This document shows, in pieces, positions 22,572-34,600 of a stretch of DNA of 64,000 bases (the stretch's first letter is position 1; each line of letters starts with the position of its first letter). Below the pieces are notes generated by a model. That model was not told the DNA's origin. It was given only the letters and a program-made list of their open reading frames with translations, and ran no database searches. The stretch is from Trichomonas vaginalis G3 (lineage: Eukaryota > Parabasalia > Trichomonadida > Trichomonadidae). Made by a program: the position numbers and the translations under genes. The stretch spans positions 9,052,001 through 9,116,000 of the forward strand of contig NC_067205.1 of the NCBI RefSeq assembly GCF_026262505.1, read 5' to 3'.

Positions 22572-23156
22572 TTACTTAACATAACCACGCGCTGCCATAA
22601 GTCTTTGACGCCAACCCATACAGCTAATGAAGGTTGACTTGGTTTAGTATTGAAACTAAACTTTGGTTTTGGTTTATCTTCAGTTTTTGGTTTTTTCTTC
22701 TTCTTCTATCGGTTTTTCGTCACTTTTCGGTTCCTCTGACTTTTCCCACCTGCAGGAACAGTTGTGTCGTCAACATCTTCATAAATATCATATGCATCTG
22801 TTTTTGTTTTCCTTTCAACTTTTTGTGTTTGTTGTAAAGTTTAGAATATTTCGACTCTAAGTCAATGAGATGTTCTATAATGAACTGTTGTCAGTGAAGT
22901 AAACTTTTCCATCTGTTGTCTCGAAAGCTCCTTCAGACTTCAATATTTTATTTGTGAGAGTCTGTTTCTTTTTTGAGATACTAGCCGTTCCATTTCTATG
23001 AAAAAGTGACTTTGTAGTTAGGGTTTGTATTCCAGACCTGGCACTTTCTATTATTGAATTTTTTTCTTCATCTGTAAGTTCTTTTGACAGGTTTGACAAT
23101 GGTTCTGAACTTTTTGTTTGTGGTGTCAAATCTACCGTTTCAACTTCTTCGGTCAT
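22572..23156 (-). pseudogene. Maverick charged ORF, third copy (broken)
   Basis: Same gene as 2896-3480, with the same start context and leader ACTGAGATGAA. Several small length differences from E1 leave it broken. Confidence 0.8.
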
Positions 23157-23351
23157 TTCATCTCAGTAAAAAATTTTAGTTTGGTTTGTTTTCAACTGGT
23201 TGTTTAGGTTTTTTTAAGTCGGTCTAAAACTTCCTGAGGTATAGGAAGAACTTGACAAACACGTGGTGGTGTAACTGCTGGAAGCCGACAAATCCATCTT
23301 AGCCCATTTGTCTCAATGCTGTATTGTTCATTTCATCTCAGTAAAAAAATT

Positions 23352-23754
23352 TTACATTCCCCACGTTTGAGGCGGTTGCGGTTGGTTTGTTTGTTTACCC
23401 ACTGTTGTGCATGGTTATATCCTCTTTAAAGAATCTTTCACCTTGGTCCATATAGTGCCCTGCTTGGTTATAGTAGTCATTTGCTTTGTTATAGTAGTTT
23501 CCTGCTTGTCTTCCTACATTGTCCATCCATCCTTGAACTTTTCCTCTTGTTTCAGATTTGGAATAAGATTTGCTGCATCTCGTGCTACCTCCCAACCTTT
23601 CTGTACAGTTTGTATAATTAGGCTGTGCTTTCTCTTTCAGTATACCTAATGTACTCAAAATCTTCCTTCCAATTCCAAATGCACCTCTGGCTAGTGTTCC
23701 CACTGCGGGCAAAAATCTAGATGCGACTCCTGCTAATGCGCCAAATAAACCCAT
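23352..23754 (-). pseudogene. Maverick Gly-rich amphipathic ORF, third copy (broken)
   Basis: Same gene as 3675-4077. The N-terminal half reads MGLFGALAGVASRFL as in E1 and the C-terminal part has an Asn/Tyr/Gln-rich stretch. Broken, a few breaks. Confidence 0.75.
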
Positions 23755-23771
23755 TTCTTATGGGTTAAAAA

Positions 23772-24736
23772 ATGACGAATCCAAACAAGGACCCCTATGT
23801 TTCTAAGGCAAAAAGAAAGCACTCATGATAAAAATCTTTAGTTCAACACCAAATGCTTGGTTTATGGATATCTTGGAAAACATTCCGAGGTATAGAGAAG
23901 ATGGACCACCATACTGGCTAATATTTGTTGGTCAAAACACAAGATACTGTGAAGCCATACCATTATGGTCCAAAAATATTTTAGATGTGAAAACTGCTTT
24001 GACAATATTCGTTGACAAATACCATCCAACAAAAACTGACATCTGACTGTGAAAGTTCTTTCAAATCAGACGATATTAAAAACTATCTGCGTTCAAAAAA
24101 TGTAAACCAATATTTCATTGTCGACCAAAACCATTCTGCTCTGGTTGTCATTGACAGTTGTATAAAAATCTTAAAGAGACTTAACCAACCACAAGGTGGT
24201 GAGGTAGATGAAATGTTCATATGACGACAAGTACAGACACTTCTCCATGGCAAAAGATGAGACAAGTTTTAAATATTTACAATAGCCGTAAACAAAAAGG
24301 TTTGGGAAACCACTCCCCCGAAGAAATGAAAAACAACCCTGACTTAAGAGAAAGACTATATATTTAATAATTTAGTCAAAAGAGACAAACAAGAAAGAAT
24401 GCCAGGCTTCAAACTTAAGAAAGGTGACAAAGTAAAAATAGAAATACCTAAACGCGACCCATATGAAAATACTATTGACTATTGACAACAATGGAACTCG
24501 ACACAGGTACTCACATTCGTGTTCGTAAAAATAGAAGAAAGTATACAAGAGAATATTATGAAGTTTTAGGCAAACATGGCAAAATGTACAGACTGCAAGC
24601 AGAAGATAAAACTACTATTGTCAGACCTCGTTTCAAACATGTCAAAGTTCAAGGTGGTATACTTTCAAAGACAGTTCCTAACAAATATAAGACAACTCCT
24701 GACGAATATGCTAAAGAAGTTGAAAATGACGACTAA
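23772..24736 (+). pseudogene. Maverick integrase, third copy (broken)
   Basis: Same rve-family gene as 4095-5053, with the same 17-bp divergent spacer before it. Broken, several breaks. Confidence 0.82.
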
Positions 24737-26025
24737 GCATTTCTATACCATGCGTAAACTGTCATGTAAGGTGGCATGTAGTCTTTACTCTGCCCCGTTG
24801 TTTGCGTATACCCTGAAACGCGATGTGTATGGCTTCCTCCTACCTCAGTGTTATTCCAGTAACAATTTATAGCAACTTAACGTCCTCTTTAACATCATAT
24901 CCTTTACCTTTTGTCATTCCTGACCAATCCCAAAATCTATGACTATGCAAACCTGCTTCAGATGTACTTAAACTTACGTAGTGACTGTGCGCAGGTAAAT
25001 TTGCACCTGAAATCGTTTTACTTCACCTGTTTCCTTTGAAGAGTTTGCACAATACAAAAACCTGTCGACTATTTGAGTCCAAGTTCCGAGACCAAGTACT
25101 ACTTCTGGTCTGGTAGAGTTTCATTGACGTGTAAATAGAACCTATAGGATATAGTGTTTGAAGTATTTCAGTCTTTAACGTTTTGAAGCTCTGTTTTGTC
25201 TGCTTTCTTATATAACTTTTCTTCAAGTTCATTTACGTCAGAGATGCTATGTCTATGATATTTTTGTGGGTATGTTCCTTCTGTCCATGCGAAAATATAC
25301 TCTTTTGTTGCATCTACATATCCAGTTATCCATGTCGAGTCTGCTTTGTATTCCTTAACTCTGTAAACACCTTTCTCAAGCTCTTTCAACTGTTTGTCCA
25401 TCTTCCATTAAACCTCTGGTATGACTTGAAACCGTTTGTGTCAACATATCTACAGTTTCTTTGTCGGCTTTAAGGTTCTAAACATCCTGAAACCCACCCT
25501 GTATTGGCTTTACCTTCTAAAATCTTCGATGTCCGTTCATGGTACCATTCAACCCTTTTTATAATTTCATTGTCTTTTTCATCCACATATTCCTTATCTG
25601 CCTTCTTCACTAACCCACTAGCCAGATATGCTAACTCATCGTCAACATACTCTTTGTCAGCTTTCTTTCAACATCCTCTTTTTGTTGCATATGTTGCATC
25701 TGCTCTGTCATGTTCTTCTTGAACTTTTTCAATGACATACTCTTTGTCAGCTTTGTTGTCAATATCTGCTTTCAAAAGAAGTTCATCTATAGGTTTCTCG
25801 TTTAAAGTTCTTTTTGTTGGATTTATACAAACAGTATGGTTCTTACTGTCTTGAAACAGAAACTCGTCTGTCAATGGGTTTATCGTCAGTTTTAAGTTTC
25901 TTCTTTCAATGACTCAGATATCTTAGAATAGTTTTGAAAAGTTTGTTTGTGTTCTTATTTAGAGCTTGCAAAATGAGTTGTCGGTTGTGTTGTATTTCTC
26001 TCATAGACGCTGTTTCTTTCGACAT
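24733..26025 (-). pseudogene. Maverick tail-fibre-like gene, third copy (broken)
   Basis: Same gene as 5050-6338, with the KADKEYV-type shaft repeats and the phage-like C-terminal domain. Broken, several breaks. Confidence 0.82.
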
Positions 26026-26043
26026 TTTTATTCTAGATAAAAT

Positions 26044-26892
26044 ATGCTTTCAATAGAAAAAGAAAATTCAAGAGTTGCTACAACTAAACCATTAGATGAA
26101 CTTTTTACGAATGTCGGTCAAAAGTTTGAGACAGAGACCGTAAAGCATGAAGGCTATCGTTTTGACTACCCGTTAAGATGGTTAAGAGACCCATCCGTCA
26201 CAAAAGCTGTTGGCTTTCGTAGAATGAAGTTCATTTCAGAAGCCATACATGGTTTCCCATTTACGGTCGCTTTTGAAATTCGATACTATAACAAAGAGAA
26301 ACGTACGTATGAGAAATTTGAACAGGGAAAACTTTTACAAGTGAATTTGCTTGTAAACTTAGAAACAATCTTCAAGCTTTTCAAGAAAAAATAAACGATA
26401 TCTATCTCGAATATGCAAAACAGTACAACATTGACGAAGGAGAGTACCATCTCGATATTTTTATATGACAGGAAAAATGCAACTGTTAAAATCAATAGAA
26501 TAGAAGACCTTGGAGAAGACGTTTATATTTCTACAAAATATAACAACTTGGCATGGTATAGATTTTTGAGGATGTTAAATCAGCCTGCAGCATATCCAGT
26601 ACACCCGAACTTTTATGAAGTCGAAAACCCTAATGGAACATATGAAAATGTTTTCGACTCAGATGCTATTATAGTTCATGCTTCATTTTCTGGTGCACAA
26701 AACTCTTTTTTATGCTTGGCAAATGACTTTTACGAAAAAACCTACAAAGCTATATGAACCACCGAGTGGAAGTATTTCAGACTTTCAAGTATGGTTTACA
26801 ACAGATGGAAGAAAGAGAATAGTTCCATTATACCATGCGTTTACTTAGAACTTAGTTTCATATACAACTACTATCGAACGGTAAAAATATAA
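26044..26892 (+). pseudogene. Maverick capsid-associated candidate, third copy (broken)
   Basis: Same gene as 6357-7207. Its open N-terminus (MLSIEKENSRVATTKPLDEL) is what supports the start chosen for the E1 gene. Broken, a few breaks. Confidence 0.72.
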
Positions 26893-26894
26893 TT

Positions 26895-27137
26895 TTAATA
26901 CGGTTGAGGTGTTGGATTTGGTTGCCAACTAGACTGTGGTGCAGGTTCAGGCTGTTGTATAACAGGAGCTTGTTCTTCTGGTTCAGGGTCTTTAGGTATA
27001 ATACCAACGAACTGACCTACTCTTTTACCAATATTTTTGACTCCGTTCCAAATTCCTCTTCCTACGGTTTTTATTCCATTCCATATACCTCTTCCAACAT
27101 TTCGAAAGAAGTTTCCAATACTACTGAAGAAACCCAT
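26895..27137 (-). CDS. Maverick small amphipathic protein, third copy
   Basis: Intact 80-residue ORF identical in sequence to that at 7210-7452. Confidence 0.72.
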   Translation of the reverse strand: MGFFSSIGNFFRNVGRGIWNGIKTVGRGIWNGVKNIGKRVGQFVGIIPKDPEPEEQAPVIQQPEPAPQSSWQPNPTPQPY

Positions 27138-27155
27138 TTTACTATATGTAAAAAT

Positions 27156-27518
27156 CTAATGTCCGCCTAGTCTCTTACGTTTCCTTCTGAGTTCCATAGC
27201 ATTCTTTAACTGGAGCTCATACATTCTATTTCTCCTCTGGTAGAAAACATACTCTGGGTCAACTCCTGTGTTCGCGTCATCTGCATAGAGTTGTTTATAT
27301 CCCACTTCAGGGTTTGTATAAAACTCTTTCCATCTCATATTTGCATACCATGGTGGCAAACCTAACGCAGCGTCATTTGACATGGCAGTTTGCATTTGTA
27401 CATCTGTTGGCACTTGACCATAGTTTGCCATTGCAGTTTGTATTCTAACTTCATTTGGAATATTCTCTGGGTTTGGTTGTCCAGGTTGCTGTGCATTCGC
27501 TAAGTTCTGTGCGTCCAT
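27156..27518 (-). CDS. Maverick 120-residue ORF, third copy
   Basis: Intact and identical to the ORF at 7471-7833, with the same TTTTTATCTAATATT spacer before the ATG. Confidence 0.72.
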   Translation of the reverse strand: MDAQNLANAQQPGQPNPENIPNEVRIQTAMANYGQVPTDVQMQTAMSNDAALGLPPWYANMRWKEFYTNPEVGYKQLYADDANTGVDPEYVFYQRRNRMYELQLKNAMELRRKRKRLGGH

Positions 27519-27542
27519 TTTAATATTAGATAAAAATATCTC

Positions 27543-27674
27543 TTACGAGTACATATACTGGACATTTGCAGGCATTGGTTCATCTTCATATTCTCTGTAC
27601 TTTTCTGCCACGTCAAATAAATAAATGACACAATGGAAAAAACCTAAAACAAGTAGTCCTATTTCAAACCACAT
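27543..27674 (-). CDS. Maverick small membrane protein, third copy
   Basis: Same 43-residue ORF as 7858-7989, with one N-terminal hydrophobic span. Confidence 0.58.
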   Translation of the reverse strand: MWFEIGLLVLGFFHCVIYLFDVAEKYREYEDEPMPANVQYMYS

Positions 27675-28476
27675 TTACTTACTAGTAAAATTTCTTTGTT
27701 ATGACACTTTCTCCGGTTATAGGACCTCTCTCATATTCTATCTTGTCATATATAAACTCATAGTCATGTATGTCCTCTAACCATCTCATGACACTTTCCA
27801 AACCACTTTTATCGGATGTAAAGTAAAAGCATGGATGGTTATGTAAAACGTCTAAAGTTTCTAAAGAGTCTCTCAAAGTCCAGTCTACTTGGTATTGAAA
27901 ATCATATGTGTTATAGAACGGCGGGTCTACTATAAAGAAAACATTTTCCTTGTCTTTATATTTTTCATACAACTCTGTCCAATGACATCTCACAAACTCT
28001 ATACCCTCAATATATTTTTCTATGTTCTTTTTTGAAAACCTTTGTATAGTTAAGATATAAAACTTTTGACATAAGTGTTTCAATGTCATGAACTCTTATA
28101 GAACCACTATATAATAGTCTAGCAGATATACTATCCCAGTCTATATATTCTGCTTTTTTCAAAACCTCTCTTACAATATTTTTCTTATCTAATGGTATAC
28201 TTTCCATCTTACCTATAGGTATCTTTTCTTTCAACTCACTCAATATTTTGTTTGTGTCTGGTATATGTTTGAGACGGTTCATATAGTTGTCGAAGTCATT
28301 GCATATAATCTTTGAGTCAGGAAATACAGTATGGCACAAATGGGATATATAGAAACTTCCACCGAACAAATCTACAAATTTAGACCATTCGGTAGTTTCT
28401 TAAGTTCTCTCAATAGAATATCTTTACATCTACTCTTATTTCCAAAGAAGGGTAACGGTGGTTTTGTAAAATTCAT
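27659..28476 (-). pseudogene. Maverick DNA adenine methylase, third copy (broken)
   Basis: Same D12-class gene as 7974-8793, with the PFFGNKSR and DPPFY motifs visible. Broken, a few breaks. Confidence 0.82.
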
Positions 28477-28526
28477 TTTATATTTAATAAAAATGTTTTT
28501 TTCCTGAAAAGTGACAGAAAAGTGAC

Positions 28527-28565
28527 GGGGGGCTAGAGGGCACGAAGTGCCTGGAAGCCCCACTA

Positions 28566-28607
<42 letters not shown>
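28527..28607. other. Maverick terminal hairpin and 40-base T-run, third copy
   Basis: The same terminal hairpin as in E1 (inner stem GGCAC/GTGCC) followed by CACTACC and 40 T (28568-28607). The base between the hairpin and TACC is A here, as in E2, where E1 has C. Confidence 0.75.
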
Positions 28608-28612
<5 letters not shown>

Positions 28613-31600
28613 TTAGTTACTTTAGCAATCCTATCAATACCCTTTTACGATTATTGTTACTTTTTCGAAATAAAAGTAAAAACAAATTTATACTAATTTA
28701 CTTCAAAATACAAAAGTATTTGACAGCTAAAATTAGTTACTTTAGCAATCCTATCAATACCCTTTTACGATTATTGTTACTTTTTCGAAATAAAAGTAAA
28801 AACAAATTTATACTAATTTACTTCAAAATACAAAAGTATTTGACAGCTAAAATTAGTTACTTTAGCAATCCTATCAATACCCTTTTACGATTATTGTTAC
28901 TTTTTCGAAATAAAAGTAAAAACAAATTTATACTAATTTACTTCAAAATACAAAAGTATTTGACAGCTAAAATTAGTTACTTTAGCAATCCTATCAATAC
29001 CCTTTTACGATTATTGTTACTTTTTCGAAATAAAAGTAAAAACAAATTTATACTAATTTACTTCAAAATACAAAAGTATTTGACAGCTAAAATTAGTTAC
29101 TTTAGCAATCCTATCAATACCCTTTTACGATTATTGTTACTTTTTCGAAATAAAAGTAAAAACAAATTTATACTAATTTACTTCAAAATACAAAAGTATT
29201 TGACAGCTAAAATTAGTTACTTTAGCAAGCCTATCAATACCCTTTTACGATTATTGTTACTTTTTCGAAATAAAAGTAAAAACAAATTTATACTAATTTA
29301 CTTCAAAATACAAAAGTATTTGACAGCTAAAATTAGTTACTTTAGCAATCCTATCAATACCCTTTTACGATTATTGTTACTTTTTCGAAATAAAAGTAAA
29401 AACAAATTTATACTAATTTACTTCAAAATACAAAAGTATTTGACAGCTAAAATTAGTTACTTTAGCAATCCTATCAATACCCTTTTACGATTATTGTTAC
29501 TTTTTCGAAATAAAAGTAAAAACAAATTTATACTAATTTACTTCAAAATACAAAAGTATTTGACAGCTAAAATTAGTTACTTTAGCAATCCTATCAATAC
29601 CCTTTTACGATTATTGTTACTTTTTCGAAATAAAAGTAAAAACAAATTTATACTAATTTACTTCAAAATACAAAAGTATTTGACAGCTAAAATTAGTTAC
29701 TTTAGCAATCCTATCAATACCCTTTTACGATTATTGTTACTTTTTCGAAATAAAAGTAAAAACAAATTTATACTAATTTACTTCAAAATACAAAAGTATT
29801 TGACAGCTAAAATTAGTTACTTTAGCAATCCTATCAATACCCTTTTACGATTATTGTTACTTTTTCGAAATAAAAGTAAAAACAAATTTATACTAATTTA
29901 CTTCAAAATACAAAAGTATTTGACAGCTAAAATTAGTTACTTTAGCAAGCCTATCAATACCCTTTTACGATTATTGTTACTTTTTCGAAATAAAAGTAAA
30001 AACAAATTTATACTAATTTACTTCAAAATACAAAAGTATTTGACAGCTAAAATTAGTTACTTTAGCAATCCTATCAATACCCTTTTACGATTATTGTTAC
30101 TTTTTCGAAATAAAAGTAAAAACAAATTTATACTAATTTACTTCAAAATACAAAAGTATTTGACAGCTAAAATTAGTTACTTTAGCAAGCCTATCAATAC
30201 CCTTTTACGATTATTGTTACTTTTTCGAAATAAAAGTAAAAACAAATTTATACTAATTTACTTCAAAATACAAAAGTATTTGACAGCTAAAATTAGTTAC
30301 TTTAGCAAGCCTATCAATACCCTTTTACGATTATTGTTACTTTTTCGAAATAAAAGTAAAAACAAATTTATACTAATTTACTTCAAAATACAAAAGTATT
30401 TGACAGCTAAAATTAGTTACTTTAGCAATCCTATCAATACCCTTTTACGATTATTGTTACTTTTTCGAAATAAAAGTAAAAACAAATTTATACTAATTTA
30501 CTTCAAAATACAAAAGTATTTGACAGCTAAAATTAGTTACTTTAGCAATCCTATCAATACCCTTTTACGATTATTGTTACTTTTTCGAAATAAAAGTAAA
30601 AACAAATTTATACTAATTTACTTCAAAATACAAAAGTATTTGACAGCTAAAATTAGTTACTTTAGCAATCCTATCAATACCCTTTTACGATTATTGTTAC
30701 TTTTTCGAAATAAAAGTAAAAACAAATTTATACTAATTTACTTCAAAATACAAAAGTATTTGACAGCTAAAATTAGTTACTTTAGCAATCCTATCAATAC
30801 CCTTTTACGATTATTGCTACTTTTTCGAAATAAAAGTAAAAACAAATTTATACTAATTTACTTCAAAATACAAAAGTATTTGACAGCTAAAATTAGTTAC
30901 TTTAGCAATCCTATCAATACCCTTTTACGATTATTGTTACTTTTTCGAAATAAAAGTAAAAACAAATTTATACTAATTTACTTCAAAATACAAAAGTATT
31001 TGACAGCTAAAATTAGTTACTTTAGCAATCCTATCAATACCCTTTTACGATTATTTTACTTTTTCGAAATAAAAGTAAAAACAAATTTATACTAATTTAC
31101 TTCAAAATACAAAAGTATTTGACAGCTAAAATTAGTTACTTTAGCAATCCTATCAATACCCTTTTACGATTATTGTTACTTTTTCGAAATAAAAGTAAAA
31201 ACAAATTTATACTAATTTACTTCAAAATACAAAAGTATTTGACAGCTAAAATTAGTTACTTTAGCAATCCTATCAATACCCTTTTACGATTATTGTTACT
31301 TTTTCGAAATAAAAGTAAAAACAAATTTATACTAATTTACTTCAAAATACAAAAGTATTTGACAGCTAAAATTAGTTACTTTAGCAAGCCTATCAATACC
31401 CTTTTACGATTATTGTTACTTTTTCGAAATAAAAGTAAAAACAAATTTATACTAATTTACTTCAAAATACAAAAGTATTTGACAGCTAAAATTAGTTACT
31501 TTAGCAATCCTATCAATACCCTTTTACGATTATTACTTTTTCGAAATAAAAGTAAAAACAAATTTATACTAATTTACTTCAAAATACAAAAGTATTTGAC

Positions 31601-34600
31601 AGCTAAAATTAGTTACTTTAGCAATCCTATCAATACCCTTTTACGATTATTGTTACTTTTTCGAAATAAAAGTAAAAACAAATTTATACTAATTTACTTC
31701 AAAATACAAAAGTATTTGACAGCTAAAATTAGTTACTTTAGCAATCCTATCAATACCCTTTTACGATTATTGCTACTTTTTCGAAATAAAAGTAAAAACA
31801 AATTTATACTAATTTACTTCAAAATACAAAAGTATTTGACAGCTAAAATTAGTTACTTTAGCAATCCTATCAATACCCTTTTACGATTATTGTTACTTTT
31901 TCGAAATAAAAGTAAAAACAAATTTATACTAATTTACTTCAAAATACAAAAGTATTTGACAGCTAAAATTAGTTACTTTAGCAATCCTATCAATACCCTT
32001 TTACGATTATTTACTTTTTCGAAATAAAAGTAAAAACAAATTTATACTAATTTACTTCAAAATACAAAAGTATTTGACAGCTAAAATTAGTTACTTTAGC
32101 AATCCTATCAATACCCTTTTACGATTATTGTTACTTTTTCGAAATAAAAGTAAAAACAAATTTATACTAATTTACTTCAAAATACAAAAGTATTTGACAG
32201 CTAAAATTAGTTACTTTAGCAATCCTATCAATACCCTTTTACGATTATTGCTACTTTTTCGAAATAAAAGTAAAAACAAATTTATACTAATTTACTTCAA
32301 AATACAAAAGTATTTGACAGCTAAAATTAGTTACTTTAGCAATCCTATCAATACCCTTTTACGATTATTGTTACTTTTTCGAAATAAAAGTAAAAACAAA
32401 TTTATACTAATTTACTTCAAAATACAAAAGTATTTGACAGCTAAAATTAGTTACTTTAGCAATCCTATCAATACCCTTTTACGATTATTGTTACTTTTTC
32501 GAAATAAAAGTAAAAACAAATTTATACTAATTTACTTCAAAATACAAAAGTATTTGACAGCTAAAATTAGTTACTTTAGCAATCCTATCAATACCCTTTT
32601 ACGATTATTGTTACTTTTTCGAAATAAAAGTAAAAACAAATTTATACTAATTTACTTCAAAATACAAAAGTATTTGACAGCTAAAATTAGTTACTTTAGC
32701 AATCCTATCAATACCCTTTTACGATTATTGTTACTTTTTCGAAATAAAAGTAAAAACAAATTTATACTAATTTACTTCAAAATACAAAAGTATTTGACAG
32801 CTAAAATTAGTTACTTTAGCAATCCTATCAATACCCTTTTACGATTATTGTTACTTTTTCGAAATAAAAGTAAAAACAAATTTATACTAATTTACTTCAA
32901 AATACAAAAGTATTTGACAGCTAAAATTAGTTACTTTAGCAATCCTATCAATACCCTTTTACGATTATTGCTACTTTTTCGAAATAAAAGTAAAAACAAA
33001 TTTATACTAATTTACTTCAAAATACAAAAGTATTTGACAGCTAAAATTAGTTACTTTAGCAATCCTATCAATACCCTTTTACGATTATTGTTACTTTTTC
33101 GAAATAAAAGTAAAAACAAATTTATACTAATTTACTTCAAAATACAAAAGTATTTGACAGCTAAAATTAGTTACTTTAGCAATCCTATCAATACCCTTTT
33201 ACGATTATTGTTACTTTTTCGAAATAAAAGTAAAAACAAATTTATACTAATTTACTTCAAAATACAAAAGTATTTGACAGCTAAAATTAGTTACTTTAGC
33301 AATCCTATCAATACCCTTTTACGATTATTGTTACTTTTTCGAAATAAAAGTAAAAACAAATTTATACTAATTTACTTCAAAATACAAAAGTATTTGACAG
33401 CTAAAATTAGTTACTTTAGCAATCCTATCAATACCCTTTTACGATTATTGTTACTTTTTCGAAATAAAAGTAAAAACAAATTTATACTAATTTACTTCAA
33501 AATACAAAAGTATTTGACAGCTAAAATTAGTTACTTTAGCAATCCTATCAATACCCTTTTACGATTATTGTTACTTTTTCGAAATAAAAGTAAAAACAAA
33601 TTTATACTAATTTACTTCAAAATACAAAAGTATTTGACAGCTAAAATTAGTTACTTTAGCAATCCTATCAATACCCTTTTACGATTATTGTTACTTTTTC
33701 GAAATAAAAGTAAAAACAAATTTATACTAATTTACTTCAAAATACAAAAGTATTTGACAGCTAAAATTAGTTACTTTAGCAATCCTATCAATACCCTTTT
33801 ACGATTATTGTTACTTTTTCGAAATAAAAGTAAAAACAAATTTATACTAATTTACTTCAAAATACAAAAGTATTTGACAGCTAAAATTAGTTACTTTAGC
33901 AATCCTATCAATACCCTTTTACGATTATTGTTACTTTTTCGAAATAAAAGTAAAAACAAATTTATACTAATTTACTTCAAAATACAAAAGTATTTGACAG
34001 CTAAAATTAGTTACTTTAGCAATCCTATCAATACCCTTTTACGATTATTGTTACTTTTTCGAAATAAAAGTAAAAACAAATTTATACTAATTTACTTCAA
34101 AATACAAAAGTATTTGACAGCTAAAATTAGTTACTTTAGCAATCCTATCAATACCCTTTTACGATTATTGTTACTTTTTCGAAATAAAAGTAAAAACAAA
34201 TTTATACTAATTTACTTCAAAATACAAAAGTATTTGACAGCTAAAATTAGTTACTTTAGCAATCCTATCAATACCCTTTTACGATTATTGTTACTTTTTC
34301 GAAATAAAAGTAAAAACAAATTTATACTAATTTACTTCAAAATACAAAAGTATTTGACAGCTAAAATTAGTTACTTTAGCAATCCTATCAATACCCTTTT
34401 ACGATTATTGTTACTTTTTCGAAATAAAAGTAAAAACAAATTTATACTAATTTACTTCAAAATACAAAAGTATTTGACAGCTAAAATTAGTTACTTTAGC
34501 AATCCTATCAATACCCTTTTACGATTATTGTTACTTTTTCGAAATAAAAGTAAAAACAAATTTATACTAATTTACTTCAAAATACAAAAGTATTTGACAG

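Larger units (their letters stand above)
22319..28567. mobile_element. Third copy of the Maverick right part
   Basis: Equivalent to 2646-8884 of E1, same orientation. Parts: start of the polymerase gene (22321-22541, minus), charged ORF (22572-23156, minus), 51-residue ORF (23176-23331, minus), Gly-rich amphipathic ORF (23352-23754, minus), integrase (23772-24736, plus), tail-fibre-like gene (24733-26025, minus), capsid-associated candidate (26044-26892, plus), small amphipathic ORF (26895-27137, minus), 120-residue ORF (27156-27518, minus), membrane ORF (27543-27674, minus), adenine methylase (27659-28476, minus), hairpin (28527-28561). Nearly identical to E1 with a few dozen small length differences, concentrated in the left two thirds. 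Broken; very young or partly an assembly duplicate. Confidence 0.92.

Noticed and set aside
28608-28700. Telomere or subtelomere repeat
   Set aside because: Host housekeeping genes and further Mavericks lie on the far side, and the unit has no telomeric hexamer or heptamer.
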